Source: Persicaria tinctoria (lineage: Eukaryota; Streptophyta; Magnoliopsida; Caryophyllales; Polygonaceae). From it: a DNA stretch of 64,000 bases. The notes under the pieces were generated by a model. The model was not told the DNA's origin. It ran no database searches and worked only from the letters and a program-made list of their open reading frames with translations. Location: the NCBI GenBank assembly GCA_037127255.1, contig JBANSL010000012.1:22268615-22332614 (forward strand), in the 5' to 3' direction. The position numbers and the translations under genes were made by a program. Shown in pieces: positions 1 to 12,796 of the stretch (its first letter is position 1; each line of letters opens with the position of its first letter).

Positions 1-92
1 AGCCTTGAGAATATTTGCGAAAAATGGGCATACTCTATTCAACCTCCCTTCTAGAGTATTTATTATTACATTGTTTTACAATTACGAACCTT
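1..92 (+). mobile_element. SIRE-type copia LTR, 3' tail fragment
   Basis: This stretch closely matches 27121-27215, including the run ending in CGAACCTTCA. The longer copy at 26665-27236 has the look of a SIRE/Maximus copia LTR 3' end. At about position 92 the sequence switches abruptly to family T gag-pro sequence (compare 18898 onwards), so this is a recombination or nested-insertion junction. The lineage name is from recall of the family's appearance; the shared sequence and the junction are seen directly. Confidence 0.5.
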
Positions 93-322
93 CAGATTCT
101 ACCCCCCCTCAGTCCATAAATAAAAATTTTAATAATTTAAGGGGAACTAAAACACCATGGCGAGAGAATTTGGAGAAACTGAAGGCTACAAGGAAGAAGA
201 AGAAAGAGAAAGGAGATAATGCAAGCAAACACCTATCAGCTGAGCTTGCATACTACCATCAGGACCTAGATGATCCAGGAGAAGGGCCAAGCATGAATAG
301 GCCCCACAAAAATGGTCCTTGA
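93..322 (+). pseudogene. gag-pro ORF, C-terminal module only (family T copy T0)
   Basis: The reading frame is open from the left edge to a stop at 320-322. It encodes a lysine/arginine-rich segment (KKKKEK) followed by an acidic tail (YYHQDLDDPGEG). Nearly the same peptide ends the gag-pro frame of T2 (18904-19130). It is not the module that ends T1 and T3, which carry a GPF motif. The rest of the ORF is missing because SIRE-like LTR sequence replaces it at position 92. No function is known to me for this module. Confidence 0.6.
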
Positions 323-815
323 GCGCAAACGGAGAAGTCGGCCTAGCGACTCTAAAATCTAGAGCTTGTATATAAGACTTTAAGAACTTTTTGGGATTTT
401 TAAACCTTTTTGTTTTTGGTTTTTGTTTTTGGTTTGTTGGGGTTTATGTCTTCTAGAATACTCCATGCGGATAGTCTTGTTTTTATGCAATCAAATACTT
501 TAGGTCGGCAAAGCATATAAGGATCGCGAAGGGTGGAAAGGAGAAGTCCCTGAAAATCAGTCAGAATCGACAAAGGCCAAGTCGACGACGACGAAGAGGA
601 GAAGCCCAGCTGTTACTCGACATCGAGTAGACGTACTCGGCCTCGACAAGCACCAGACACTCCTCGACTTCAGAAACCACCAGACGCAGACAAGCCTACT
701 CGAGATCGAGCACACCGTACTCGAGATCGACTAGCACCCAACTCGACCTAGACTGATTTTGCCTCCTCAACATGATCTTGTGAGTTCCTTCCTTTACTCT
801 TGTTTTTTATTTTTT

Positions 816-859
816 ATAGTGGGGACACTGTAATGTTTAAGTATGGGGTGGGGGAAGGG
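816..859 (+). promoter_or_regulatory. Stem-loop followed by upstream polypurine tract, T0
   Basis: ATAGTG and CACTGT pair around a GGGA loop (816-831), followed at 839-859 by a purine-rich run (AAGTATGGGGTGGGGGAAGG). The same pair of features occurs at 13049-13091 (T1), 23369-23412 (T2) and, on the other strand, 30934-30891 (T3). Two spaced polypurine tracts are typical of Athila/Tat-type elements. A role in plus-strand priming is inferred. Confidence 0.55.
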
Positions 860-2115
860 CTTACATTGTGCATATTTGATTTATTTGATCATATGTGATA
901 TATGTGCATTATTTCTTTGAATTGCTACATGGATATTTTGGAATGCATTATTGATTTATGTGCTTATATACATATTTTCCAAAATTTGAGAAAAATGACC
1001 CCCATTAATTTCTTTGAATTGCTACATGGCTATTTTGGAATGCATTATTGATTTATGTGCTTATATACATATTTTCCAAAATTGGAGAAAAATGACCCCC
1101 ATTGAAATTTTTTGAATAATGTCATGGAAGCTTATATTGAACTCGACGATGCAAAATTGGATTCATTAGAGATATAGCATGAAATTGCCTAGTAAAGGGA
1201 AGTCACAATGAAGTGCATATTTTATTGAAAACCATGAACGGAGGTAAAATTTGAAGTTGCTTTTGACATGTTGCATGATAAGAGGATGGAGGACTTTATA
1301 TTTCCATATAATGCTCATTGTTTATATCCTATCCTTACCTATGCTTATGCACCACAAAAGCCATAAATATGCCTTATTTCATATATTGCTCCACATGATC
1401 CAAATATTGTCATTCTTTACCTTATCCGGGGATTATGTTGAGAATGATGTTACATTATGGAGATGTTATATGGTTATTGTGATTATTATCATTATTGGAG
1501 TTTGGAAGGAAATTGTTTGAAATATATGGAAAATTTAATGAGTGAAAGAAAATCCAATCACCTCAGGAGATAAAGGTAGATTGACCCTGCTCTCTGAGAT
1601 AATAGTTTGGAGAGATGGGACACATTGTGAGGAGTCCGACGCACTAAGTATCCGGGGCCATTCATGACACCCATGTTTGCGACTCGCGAGAAGGCAGTGC
1701 TAAGGTCAGAGAGGTAAAAGCATTATTATTGAAAAGCAAAATGAAAGGTGATGAATCATATGGAGAAAAAATGTGGAAATTCAGCTTGCAAAGTACTCCA
1801 TTTCCCCGGATCAAAAGCACCACATTGCCAAAAATTGCCCAACTTTAGCCTTTTACCAATCTACTCCTTCATGAGCTTAAATTGAAGTCCTCTTGATTAT
1901 TAATGCTTTGTCACAATAATTGTTTTTGCATAACCCTCCTTTTGTGAGTAGATGTTGCTCTTGTATAATTGCACATGCATGAATTTGTGACATTAGTACC
2001 TTTTCGAGGATGGTAATTGATTGCAGGGACATATAAGAATGAATCTAAGATGTTGAGAGTTTGAATTCTTCCCCTGAATGACAAATAAAAGTATTGCTTG
2101 AGAACAAGCAAGCTT

Positions 2116-2129
2116 AAGTATGGGGTGTT
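2116..2129 (+). promoter_or_regulatory. 3' polypurine tract of T0
   Basis: The purine-rich AAGTATGGGGTGTT directly abuts the LTR start TGTTGTGAGC, the position expected for plus-strand priming. The same sequence precedes the LTR at 24576-24589 and, on the minus strand, at 29697-29683. Confidence 0.65.
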
Positions 2130-4164
2130 TGTTGTGAGCCTAATCTGCCATGTTTTACAGTAACTTTTATATCGATTTCTGTATACATTTCATACATTTG
2201 GGCTAAGATAGTACAGAACCTATGTAGTTTATGTTTATTTGCCAAATTATGGAATCTACACCAGTTTCTGTTTAATTCGCAGAAATCGAGGCATTTTACA
2301 GCAATTCTACAGAAAGTCGGAAAAGCTCGGAAAACAACTACAGAAGTCCAAGGTCAAAGGAGCAGCGAAATACAGAACCAAGCTGACAGACAGGGTAACT
2401 CGATCTCGAGTTAACCCTGGTCGACATCGACAAGGCTTGGCCGAGCAACATGGTCGAGCAAACCTGCTCGATAAGCCAGATCACCCCGAGCTCCGGAGTC
2501 TACTCGATCTCGACAAGCCCTGGTCGAGATCGACGAAGCCCAGTGCCACCACTCGGAGTCGATGAAGAGAGAAGCTGCCCGAGAAGCCGAGGACGACCAG
2601 GCAGCACTCGCTGCCAGCGGATGAGGCAACTCGCGGGAGCGGAAAGGCAGACAACCCAACTCGACCTCGAGGACCCTTTGTCGAGGTCAACGAGAGCCTG
2701 AAGTCCAGATCCGAGCCAGGCCGACGAGATTCACCCGAGGAAGCCTAGTCGATGACCCAACCCTACTCGAGGTCGACTAAGGCCACTCGAGGTCGACGAG
2801 CACCAGTGAGCCAAGTCCGAGCCACATCGAGCAGAAGTAAGCCAAGCCGAGGAGCCGTACTCGAGGTCGACTAGACCTACTCGAGGTCAAGTAAGACCGT
2901 GTCCAGAAGCTTCTCGACTTGTGTTGTCTGAGTAGAATTGACGTTGCTTGGTCACGAAGGCGGAAGATTCTATCCGATTTGATCAAGTTCTATCCATGGA
3001 GGGAAATCTATCAAGACATGAAGACCTACCTTATTTAGTTTTATCTTTTCCATTCAAGATTTATTTCCATAAAACATTTTATTTATCATTAAGCACTTTA
3101 GATAGAAATTTAGATAAAGATAGATATCTTCTTTCCTAGAATAGCTAGGGAATGAAGACTATAAATAAAGCCCTAGGGGCTCAGTTTTAAGCATCCAATT
3201 CTGAAGTTAGAAAGTAGTTCCACAGAGACAGTTTAGGAGTTTGAGGTTTTTAGGGTTTTGGCAGTTTGCGAAAGTTGATTGCCGGAATTGTAAAGGCTTT
3301 GAATTTAGTTAATGCAAGTTATTTCTTTCAATCAATGATGTCCGAGTCTGCAATGAGGCGCGAGTAGTCAACCCACTTCTAGGGTTGGGGCGAGCCCGAC
3401 GATCGACTTGCGTGTCTGAGGTAAAAGATCCAACCTTTATCATGTTTTGAGCATTTTCCTACTTGTTGATGTGTTTATTGCCCATCTAATGGAGATCCAT
3501 GCTAACAACTTGGATTATAAACATAAAATCAGTAGAGACAATTAGGGTTTCTTGAGAGAGTTGTCTAATTGTTGGAAAAGGCGAAAGCTTAATCCTTTAA
3601 TGCGAATTATATGATTATCTGTTTGATTCTATCTTATGCATGCTTGGTTATTATCGTTGCAAACCCCAATCTTGGAAGTCTTTTACATTCAGTTTAAGTT
3701 AAAAACCCCAAAAAGCATTTGTTTTTACTTTTCTTTATTTTTGTTCGTTTTCGTTCCCTGCTCTACTCGATCTCGACCACCCCTGGTTGACCTCGAGCTG
3801 CTGATCCTCGACCCAGAGTCATTGTTGCTTAAGTGTGCAGGACATCGACCAGACCAACTCGACCCAGACGAGCCGTACTCGATCTCGAGTAAGGCTAGTC
3901 GATATCGACCACCCCTTGTCGACCTGTACTGCTGTGTTCGACTGTTTGAGCTTCTGTCGAGTTGCTGTACTCGAGCTCGAGCACCTGTTGTCGACTTCTG
4001 TTCGTGAGATTACTCTGCTGCCTAGGTTCCGCTGACACGCTTCCTCGTGGATCGATCCTGACTTCCCACTGCTACATCAGGAGGAGGTCTTGTATTTATT
4101 TTGCGTGGGCTTGAATCTGGTTTGATATATTGCTATATTTTGAACTCGATTTCCTCCTATAACA
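2130..4164 (+). mobile_element. Family T LTR 'A' (3' LTR of T0)
   Basis: The LTR starts TGTTGTGAGCC and ends CCTCCTATAACA, giving the TGTTG...CAACA terminal inverted repeat of the family with one change at the 3' end. A TATA box (TATAAATA) lies at 3160-3167. Paired TCGA palindromes crowd 2396-2920 and 3760-4000. The 3' third is of 'type I', shared with LTR E at 24590-26664 and unlike LTRs B, D, F and G. It is followed directly by reversed chromovirus pol instead of host DNA, so no target duplication can be read. Confidence 0.8.
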
Positions 4165-6851
4165 GGCATAAGCTTATCTTTGACTTTAATGCAATCTATG
4201 CATCTCTTAAGGCAATGTTCTACATCCCTAAGCATATGTGGCCAATAAAAGTGTGATTTTAGTGTGTTACATGTCTTATCTCTACCAAAATGTCCCATTA
4301 ATCCACCACTATGGGCTTCACTAACAAGTAATAATCGCAGAGAACATCTAGGAATGCACACTTGATCTTTTCGAAATAAGAATCCATCATGTATATAGAA
4401 GCCATCGAAAGGACCCGATTCTAAGCATTTTCGAAAAGTGTTACCAAAATCTAGATCAGCCTCATACAATTCCTTTATGTAAACAAAGTCTAAGACTCTA
4501 GAATCCAAAGTGGTTAAAAGAACATGTCTTCTAGCTAGCACATGAGACTCGAAATCAGCTCCTAAAACATGCCTCCTAGATAATGCATCAGCAACCACAT
4601 TGTCTTTGCCTTTCTTATACTTAATTACATAAGGAAATGTCTCAATAAACTCCATCCATCTACCATGTCTCCTATCAAGTTTATCTTGACTTTTAAAGTG
4701 TTTTAATGACTCATGATCAGTCTTAAGAATAAACTCGCTAGGCCATAGATAGTGAGACCATGTCTTAAGTACTCTAAACAAAGCATACAATTCCTTATCA
4801 TAGGTAGAGTAATTAAGACAAGCACCTTTCAACTTCTCATAAAAGAAAGCAATAGGCTTACCTCCCTGCATAAGGACTCCACCAATTCCAACTTCGCTAG
4901 CATCACACTCTACTTCAAAGGGCTGGGAGAAGTCGGGGAGAGCTAGAAGTGGCGCATGGGTTAGCTTATCCTTAAGTGTGTGGAAAGCTTCCTCTTGAGT
5001 TGGTCCCCATGTGAACTCGCTCCTCTTCTTTGTAAGCTCAATTAGTGGGGCTGAGATGGTGCTGAAGTCTCGCACAACGCGCCGGTAGAAACTAGCAAGT
5101 CCTTGGAAGCTACGCACATGGCCGATGTTGGTGGGTGTTGGCCACTTTTGGATGGCTTTGATCTTCGCCTCATCGACACGCAGTCCACTTGAACTTACTA
5201 CAAAACCAAGAAAAGACACTTGTTCATTACATAATTCACATTTCTTTAAATTAGCATAGAAGTGTTCAATTCTCAGCGTTTTAAGTACTTCTTTAAGATG
5301 TAATTCATGCTCATTAAGAGATTTGCTATAAATTAGAATATCATCAAAATAAACAACAACAAATCTTCCTATGAAGTGTCTAAGAACATGATTCATTAAT
5401 CTCATAAAAGTACTTGGTGCATTAGTTAAACCAAAAGGCATAACTAACCACTCATATAAACCTTGCTTAGTCTTAAAGGCTGTTTTCCATTCATCACCCT
5501 CTTTCATTCTAATTTGAAGATAGGCACTCCTAAGATCTATTTTAGAGAATATAGAAGCTCCATGCAGCTCATCTAGCATATCATCTAATCTAGGAATAGG
5601 ATGATGATATTTAATAGTAATGTTGTTAATAGCCCTACAATCTACACACATTCTCCATGAACCATCTTTCTTAGGGACTAATAACACAGGCACAACACTA
5701 GGACTTAAGCTTACTCGAATATAACCCTTATCCAACAGTTCCTGGACTTGGGTTTGGACCTCTTGGGTCTTAGTGGGATTCATACAATACGCATGCCTAT
5801 TAGGTAATGCAGCCCCTGGAATAAGATCAATTTGATGCTCAATTCCACAAATAGGGGGTAGACCTGGTGGTATGTCATTGGGAAACACATCTTTATACTC
5901 CTCAAGTAAAGCGAGTATGTTTGATGGAAGAGAAGCTTTAAGCTCTTCACTCAACATATTCAAGCTTTTGATAAGTTGCATAAGGGTAGTTTCTCCATCC
6001 GCAAATTCGTCTAAGTATGTACTCTTGGAAGCCATTAGTGTACCTTTAGGCCGAGTTTGAGGATCCGCTTGGCTCGCCTGAGCCGCCTTATCTAACTCAC
6101 CTTTACTTACCTTGCGCTTCTCAATCTCATCAACCACTTGTGTAGGCGTCATAGGCTTGAGAACGACGTTCTTTCCCTGAAATGTAAAGGCATAGCGGTT
6201 AGAATGACCATCATGTTGGACCTTACGATCAAATTGCCAAGGACGACCTAATAGAATATGACAAGCTAGCATAGGCACAATATCACATAAAACATCATCT
6301 TCATAATGTCCTAGTTTAATATGTACTTTAACTTGCTTGTTTACTTTTAAATTTCCACAATCATTCATCCAATGCAATTTATAAAGTCTGGGATGTTGGA
6401 CAGTAGATAGATGCAATTTGTCAACCATTTCTTGACTAGCTAAATTAAAGCAACTACCTCCATCAATGATCACATGAACAACCTTTCCTTTAACTAGACA
6501 ACGAGTATGAAACAAGTTTTCTCTTTGATTATCATCACAAGGTGCAGGAACAACACTTAAAACTCTCCTAACAATCAAAGATTCACCATGCTCATATTCG
6601 ACCTCATCATCATCATCATAGCACATAAGGTTGAGATTTTGATCATTATCTTCATTAGCATGCTCATCATGTTCATCACAAGAATTTTCAGATTCATATT
6701 CGCCTAAGTGATTAACCATGAGAGTTTTCTTATTAGGGCAATCCTTCATATAATGTTCTCTACCTTGGCATTTAAAGCATACAATATCTCTAGATCTAAG
6801 GGTAGAAGAGTTAGGATTACTCCCTTTGGGACCAGTAGATGTCCCAGACGA
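4165..6851 (-). pseudogene. Chromovirus-type Ty3/gypsy pol fragment (protease, RT, RNase H, integrase zinc domain)
   Basis: The frame is open through to the left junction with LTR A, after about residue 862. Counting residue 1 as the Met just after the CCHC histidine (6747-6749): protease active site D-G-G-S at 96 with flap ILLGRPW at 165-171; reverse transcriptase about 290-475 with YFDD at 467-470; RNase H with D616, E653, D678 and D721; integrase zinc motif with H813, H820, C850 and C853. A CCHC knuckle ([14 protein letters not shown]) lies just upstream at about 6735-6776. The integrase catalytic core, chromodomain and own LTRs are absent. The DGGS protease and the RT sequence suggest the CRM/Reina side of the chromoviruses, though the exact clade is uncertain. 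It lies antisense between two family T LTRs and could not move by itself. Confidence 0.85.
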
Positions 6852-6852
6852 T

Positions 6853-7099
6853 TCACGTCCATTTCATGGACCTTTTCCTTTGTCGAGGGGTTGTTGAGGT
6901 GCTCGGCTTTCCACTCCCTTGGGGCTGGCTTGGTCGATCTCGTGCATCACCATCACCACGCCATTGGGACTGATTTGGCCGAGCTTGGCGCCATTGGGGA
7001 TGTTGGACACTCGGCACTCTTCCTTGGCTCTTGTAACGTTTTTCCTTTTCTACTTTAATTGCTAGATGTAACAAATCAGTAGGAGTAGTGTTTTGAACG
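6853..7099 (-). pseudogene. Chromovirus gag C-terminal fragment, frameshifted from pol
   Basis: This frame encodes a KVEKEKRYKSQGR stretch and a basic, Gln/Ser-rich tail of the kind seen between gag and the zinc knuckle in chromoviruses. It ends in TGA near 6853. The peptide leading into the zinc knuckle lies in a frame one base away, so a single-base frameshift near 6865 separates gag from pol. The apparent start Met (7108-7110) comes from LTR B sequence and is not original. The gag core is missing. Confidence 0.6.
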
Positions 7100-9260
7100 G
7101 AATCTGCCATGTTTTACAGTAACTTTAATATCGATTTCTGTATACATTTCATGCATTTGGGAAGATAGTACAGAACCTATGTGGTTTATGTTTATTTGCC
7201 AAATTATGGAATCTACACCAGTTTCTGTTTAATTCGCAGAATTTGAGGCATTTTACAGCAATTCTACAGAAGGTCGGAAAAGCTCGGGAAACAACTACAT
7301 AAGTCCAAGATCAAAGCAGCAGCGGAACCAGTCGAATCGAGCCAAGAACCCAGGCTACTCGGTCTCGAGTAGACTCAACTCGATCTCGACCACCATGTCC
7401 GAGCAAACCTTGTCGATCAGGAGCAACATCGAGAACCTGACCAACACAGCTCCGGACCCAACTCGATCTCGACGAGACCTTTGTCGAGATCGACGAAGAC
7501 CAGGCACCACACCCGGAGTCGAGGAGAGAAGCTGACCGAGAAGTCGAGCATCACCCTACTCGATCTCGAGTAGGTGTGGTCGAGATCGACGAGCCCCTGA
7601 GTCCAGATCTGAGCTTGCCGAGTAGAGCCACCCGAGGAGACCTAGTCGATGACTCAACCCTACTCGACATCGACAAGGGTTACTCGAGATCGACTAGCAC
7701 CAGGAGGCAAGTCCGAGCCACATCGAGCAGATCCAGCCGAGGAGTCCAATCCTACTCGAGGTCGACGAGCCATGGTCGATGTCGAGTAGAGCAGTTTCCA
7801 GAAACGCGTCGTCGATGAGCTGTCCTAGTCGAGTTGGGATTCCTTGGGGCCGAAGGAGGAAGAATCTATCCAAATACATCAAGTTCTATCTATGGAAAAC
7901 GCAATCTATCAAGACATGAAGACTTACCTTAGTTAGTTTTATCTTTTCCTAGTTGATTTATTTCCATTTAGTATTTTATTTATCTTTAAAGCTTTAGATA
8001 TAATTTTAGATGAAGATAGGAGATTCTATCCTTGATTAGCAAGGAATAGATCACTATAAATAAAGCCTATGGGGCTGGTTTTTCATTGATTCAATCATCA
8101 AATTCAATTTCAGAGAAAGACAATTAGTTAGTTCCACAGATACAATTTAGGAGTTTTAAGGTTTTCAAGGTTTTGGCTTTCTGCGAAAGTTGATTGCCAG
8201 GATTGTAAAGGCTTTGAATTTAGTTTTTAATGCAAGTTAGTTCTTTTCATCAATCAATGTCTGTTATTGCGATGAGGCGTGAGTAGTCCACCCACTTCTG
8301 GGGCTGGGGTGAGCCCGACGGTGGCCATGTGAGGCAATGCTGTAAAGGTCAGATCTTTTTATGCAATTCGTCTTCTATCCCTATCAGCATGATTCTTTTG
8401 CGAAAGTTGAAGGTGATCCTTGTTTGTATTATTGAAGCGAAAGTGATCTTAATACAACTTGGGTTAATTATGTGAAAAGGGTTAGTAACAATTAGGGTTT
8501 ATGCGAAAGCCTCTATATGCCTATTTGTTAATAACGAAAGTTATTTGATGGAAAACATGATCTTTTATGCCTTTATGTGTTACTTTGCATGGTTATCGTT
8601 GTGGTGTTGAAACCCTGGCTTTGGAAGTCTTTTATATATTGAGTTTATTTTCATCAAAAATCTGAGTTTTAGTTTGATTCTGCAAATTTATATTTTCTGT
8701 CTTTCTTGTCGACATAGAGTAGAGTTTCGTCGATCTCGAGTAGGATCTTAGTCGAGATCGAGTAGGTCCAGTCTAGGTCGAGTGAAGCTTCTGTCTTTTG
8801 TCGATTTTCAAGTTTCTGTCTTTGCATGCCCTAGTAGATCTCGAGTAGTGGTAGTCGAGATCGAGTACACTGGTCTTAGTCGAGTTGTGTTTTCTTTTGT
8901 TCTTGTCGATTTCCAGTTTCTGTTTTGCTGTTTCTTGTCGATCTCGAGGAGCTGTTTGTCGAGATCGACGAGCCTCTGCCCTTTGCTTTTATCTGCTGCT
9001 TTGCTTTGTCTTTTCTGTTTTGCTTTGTTCTTTGCTTTTATTTCTGTTTCTGCCTTTGCTTCTGTGCTTCTGTCTTTTCTGCTGCTGTTGTGAGAATTTA
9101 CAGCTACCTAAGAATTGCTGACGTGCTTCCTCGTGGATTCGATCCTGACTTTCTCTTACTACAACGGGAGGAAGTCCTGTATTCATTTGCTGAGACAGGG
9201 AAGTCAATCTGATCTTTATTTTATATTTATTTCATACTTGACCATCCTCCTGCAACAACA
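7100..9260 (+). mobile_element. Family T LTR 'B' (5' LTR of T1)
   Basis: It begins within the LTR start (GAATCTGCCATG), lacking about the first 11 bp, where it joins chromovirus sequence. It ends GCAACAACA just before the primer site. TATAAATA is at 8055-8062. Paired TCGA palindromes are very regular here: starts at 7462/7483, 7559/7579, 7663/7683 and 7755/7775. The 5' half resembles type I LTRs (A, C, E). The 3' half, from about 8280, resembles type II LTRs (D, F, G), so this LTR is a mosaic. Confidence 0.75.
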
Positions 9261-9263
9261 AAT

Positions 9264-9281
9264 TGGTGCCGTTGCCGGGGA
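9264..9281 (+). promoter_or_regulatory. Primer binding site of T1 (tRNA-Asp type)
   Basis: TGGTGCCGTTGCCGGGGA is complementary to the 3' end of plant tRNA-Asp except at one position (T for C), and lies 3 bp after the LTR. T3 has the unmodified version at 34662-34679. Athila and Tat lineage elements commonly use this primer. Confidence 0.8.
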
Positions 9282-9343
9282 AGCAATCATTCGCGCTTTA
9301 GGTAGTCAGTTCTCACTGTTTCTTTAAGTTACTTTTCAGGTGT

Positions 9344-12300
9344 ATGCGCCGTTCTGGTCAAACACCTGAGTTTGACGCCTTAGACGAACCGGAACACCTT
9401 TTTCACATCAGAACTAAACTGCAAAGAGCCATGGCAGCTGCTGAAACACAGGAACAACTGATACAGAGGCTTACCAGGGAACTAGCCGCAAAGGATGCTA
9501 CTATCGCCAATTAGAGGACAGCGAGGGAACAAGCCAATGAGCGCGCAAGGCAAGCGGAAACTGAGCTTGCCCAATACCCAACCACCGCTGAGGATTATAT
9601 GCATCCAACTCTCGTCGTGCCTGAATCGGCGATTCTAATCCCTGAGAACTCTTTTGAAATTCGCACTCAATTTCTTATAGAGCTTAAAAATAATGCCTTC
9701 TTTGGTAGATTTAATGAGTGTACTCTTGAACATATTACAAACTTTTCTGACATGTGTAGTACCCTTGCTGAAGGTACAACTTTGGAATATGTCAATATGA
9801 AAGCTTTTCGCTGGTCTCTCGCTGGGCCTGCACTGAAATGGCTGGAACCTGGAAGGGCTGAAAGCAAGATGTACAACCTGGGCCCAAGTAGAGCAAGAGT
9901 TCCTGAACAAATTCTTCCCACCCACCAAAACAGCACATCTCCGCCAGAAAATCACCGCCTTCAAACAGAAGCAAGGGGAACCGCTGGCAAGGGCATGGGA
10001 GCGCTACAAGGAACTTCTGCGATCTTGCCCTACTCATGGACAGCCACCCTACATCATTCAGGAGATCTTCTTCAACTCTCTGGATCAAGTCACTAAGGAC
10101 AGAATCAACAATTATACTCGCTATGAGTATCTGACAATGCCGCCAAGTGACGCATGGGGTGTGCTAGAGAAGCTCACTACCTACGAAAACAAATATGGGT
10201 CTACTGCAACCTATGAAGAGAACCCATACGCCAGGCCAGCACCATCCATGCCCCTATATGATCCACCTAAAGAGATTGATCCAGATGTTAGGGAGCAGTA
10301 CTACAGAGACCAGAATAAAAAGCTCATCAAGCAAGTAAAGTATCTCTCTGTCAACCAGCCGTGCATCGAATGCGGATCGCAGAGGCACACCACTACTGAG
10401 TGCCCACACACAGAGCAAGTCAGGCTGGCAGAGCACCATGAGGATGTAGCTTACGCAGGGGGTCCCAATCGCTACATGGGGGACCAAAGGTTTCAGCAAC
10501 CACAATGGAACCAAGGTGTCCCTAGGAACCCTCCGCCCTACAGAGCTCCAGGACATCCAGAAAGGGACCAGAAAAAGGATGATATACAGACAGTCTTGGA
10601 GGAAATACGGAGGAACCACTCAGAAACTAGGCAATCTTTCAACTCCGTCTACACTCAGATGCAAGGTGTCAACTCTAGGCTTGGGGAGATTGATACATGG
10701 AGGAAAACGGTTGATACACAGATTGGTCAGCTAGCAGCGGGAATCCCCAGACAGTCGGGTGCGCTCCCTGGATCTTCAGAACCAAATCCTAAGGGAAAGA
10801 CTGGACACATCTCTGCTGTAAAACTCAGAAGCGGGCATCAACTGCAAGAGCCAGAGGTCGGAAAGCAGCAGAAAAAAGGAGAACAACTGGTCGTTCAGAG
10901 TCTACTCGATGACGAGGAAGGTCTACTCGATCTCGAGGATAACCTGCATAAATCTTCTGTACCACACAGCAACTCGACTGAGCCCAACCTGGTCGATGTC
11001 GACAAAACTGTAGTCGATGTCGAGGAGCCCCTAGTCGAGGTCGAGAAATTTGCAGCAACTCCGACGACTGTTTTGGCTCCGAATCAGAAAAAGAAGCTGC
11101 CTTTCCCCACGAAATCTCTAAAGGACCAGCGGAGAAAAAGTTTCAGCGCTTCATCAAGATGCTTCAGAAGCTGAATGTCACCATACCCTTCACAGAAGCT
11201 CTCAATGAAATGCCATCCTATGTCAAGTTCCTGAAGGAGATTTTGAGCAAAAAGCGATCGATGACAGAAATCACAGAGGAGTGCAGCCATCTGGACATAT
11301 TGGAGAAGAGGCCGGATCCAGGTAAGTTTGCTATAACTATTGGATTTGGTCCTTACAAAATTAATGCTTTATGTGATCTTGGAGCTAGTGTGAGTATAAT
11401 GGCTTTAACAATTTGGTCCAAGATTAAGATAGGTGCCCTAGAGCCTGTGGATGCTAGACTATACATGGCCAACAACACGGTGGTAATTCCGACAGGCATG
11501 GTGGAAAATGTCCCAGTACAAGTAGGTAAATTCTTCGTCCCTGCTAATTTCTTAATTGTTGATATGCAAGAAGATCCTGCTTGTCCAATTATTTTAGGAA
11601 GACCATTCTTGGCGATGGTGGATGCCAACATAAGCGTACGAAAAGGAGTGCTCACCTTCAACATCAGCGATGAGGTAATTGAGTATTCCTTTAATAAAAC
11701 GGAAAGGCATACAGGTCCAATGGAAGAGGTCAAATCTATCTCAGCTGGCTACATCACCTGCGGGGAACCCAAGGTCAGGAATATGACCCTTGAGGAGCTG
11801 GAAAAGAGGGACATGGAGGCCCAGGTGGAGGAGATCATGGCAATCCTCAAGGAAAACACAGAGAATCCAATTGACACAGACCAAGGTAAGTCGTTGTGGA
11901 TTAATTATTTTTCGGATGCCTTGACAGGGACTAAGTATGGGGTTAAGATCGATCAGGGCTCCTCGACATCGAGTAGAACCCTAGTCGACCTCGACCAGGC
12001 CACGGAGCCACCACCAGCACCAACATCGTCGAGCAGCGAACCAGACAAACCAGGCTCGTCGATCTCGACCACCCTTGTCGAGATCGACCACCACTCGACG
12101 GCCTCGACTTCATCTTCCTCGACGCTGACTCCACCAGACGGCCGGGGCAACTCGACCTCGACCACTCTTGTCGATGTCGACCACCACTCGTGGAGCCCAA
12201 TTCTTGCTTCCTCGACACAGAAGCTGCCTGACGAACCAGCCTCGTCGATCTCGACTAGTCTTGTCGAGATCGACCACCACCCGACGCCACCAGAGCCTGC

Positions 12301-12796
12301 TTCATCGACGCTGCAGCCACCAGGAGCGGAGCCCTACTCGAGATCGAGTAGGCTACTCGAGGTCGACAAGCCTTCTTCGTCGACTTCTGCCTCTTCGACC
12401 AGACCACCACCAAAAACAGCAGTCTCGTCGAGATCGACTAGCCCTAGTCGAGATCGACCAAATACCGTGGTCCCCGATTCCGTCTGTGCGAAAGTGAGCC
12501 AAGGTATGGATCTTTCTTCGCCTATTTCCATTAAATATTTATCTATACATGGGAGAGGTTTGCCTTGGTATGTGCGATTGTGCAGGATTTCCAATGATGA
12601 GCCTAAGGAGTATGAAGTTGGAGACAAGCTCTATGTCTCTAAATCAAAGGATCATTGGTTTCCTAACAAATTCAACAAGAAGCGGATAGGACCTTTCGTG
12701 GTGAACAAGATCCATTCTGGAGGATTACAGCTGATGGACAAGAATGGAGTCTTATTTGAGGCCCAAGCTACATGGGCCCTGCAGATGCCACTTTGA
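9344..12796 (+). pseudogene. gag-protease polyprotein of T1, broken
   Basis: Aligned to the intact T3 ORF, translation would start at ATG 9344. It meets a TAG at 9512-9514 (codon 57), shifts frame near 9850 inside the gag core, returns for 10137-11120, and shifts again near 11120. Visible parts: Athila-like gag segments, a CCHC knuckle (CIECGSQRHTTTEC, 10362-10403), an aspartic protease with DLGAS near 11377 and ILGRPF near 11600, and a C-terminal IGPF module near 12690 like an integrase GPY/F domain. Two stretches (about 10905-11050 and 11945-12465) are built from TCGA palindromes, encoding alternating V/L-D/E and S-T/R repeats. RT, RNase H and integrase core are absent. Confidence 0.85.

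Larger units (their letters stand above)
323..2129 (+). other. 3' non-coding internal region of T0
   Basis: No gene. It opens with a segment conserved after the ORF in all four copies (AAGTCGGCCTAGCGACT), then a T/G-rich stretch, then a block of TCGA-NN-TCGA palindromes (about 590-750). A stem-loop with a first polypurine tract follows (816-859), then AT-rich DNA down to the second polypurine tract at the LTR. A 97-bp tandem duplication lies at 911-1007 and 1008-1104. Length and order match 12797-13940, 19131-24589 (interrupted) and 29683-31353. Confidence 0.7.

Noticed and set aside
2411..2701. Overlapping open frames on both strands in LTR A (and similar ones in LTRs B-G) giving peptides rich in VDLDE or SRSTS.
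   Set aside because: They are produced by the TCGA palindromes, which avoid stop codons in several frames of both strands. No shared start, no conserved frame between LTR copies and no known domain.
4077..4164. Last 29 codons of the reversed pol frame.
   Set aside because: They read through LTR A sequence in the opposite direction and are not part of the chromovirus protein. The true junction is at 4164/4165.
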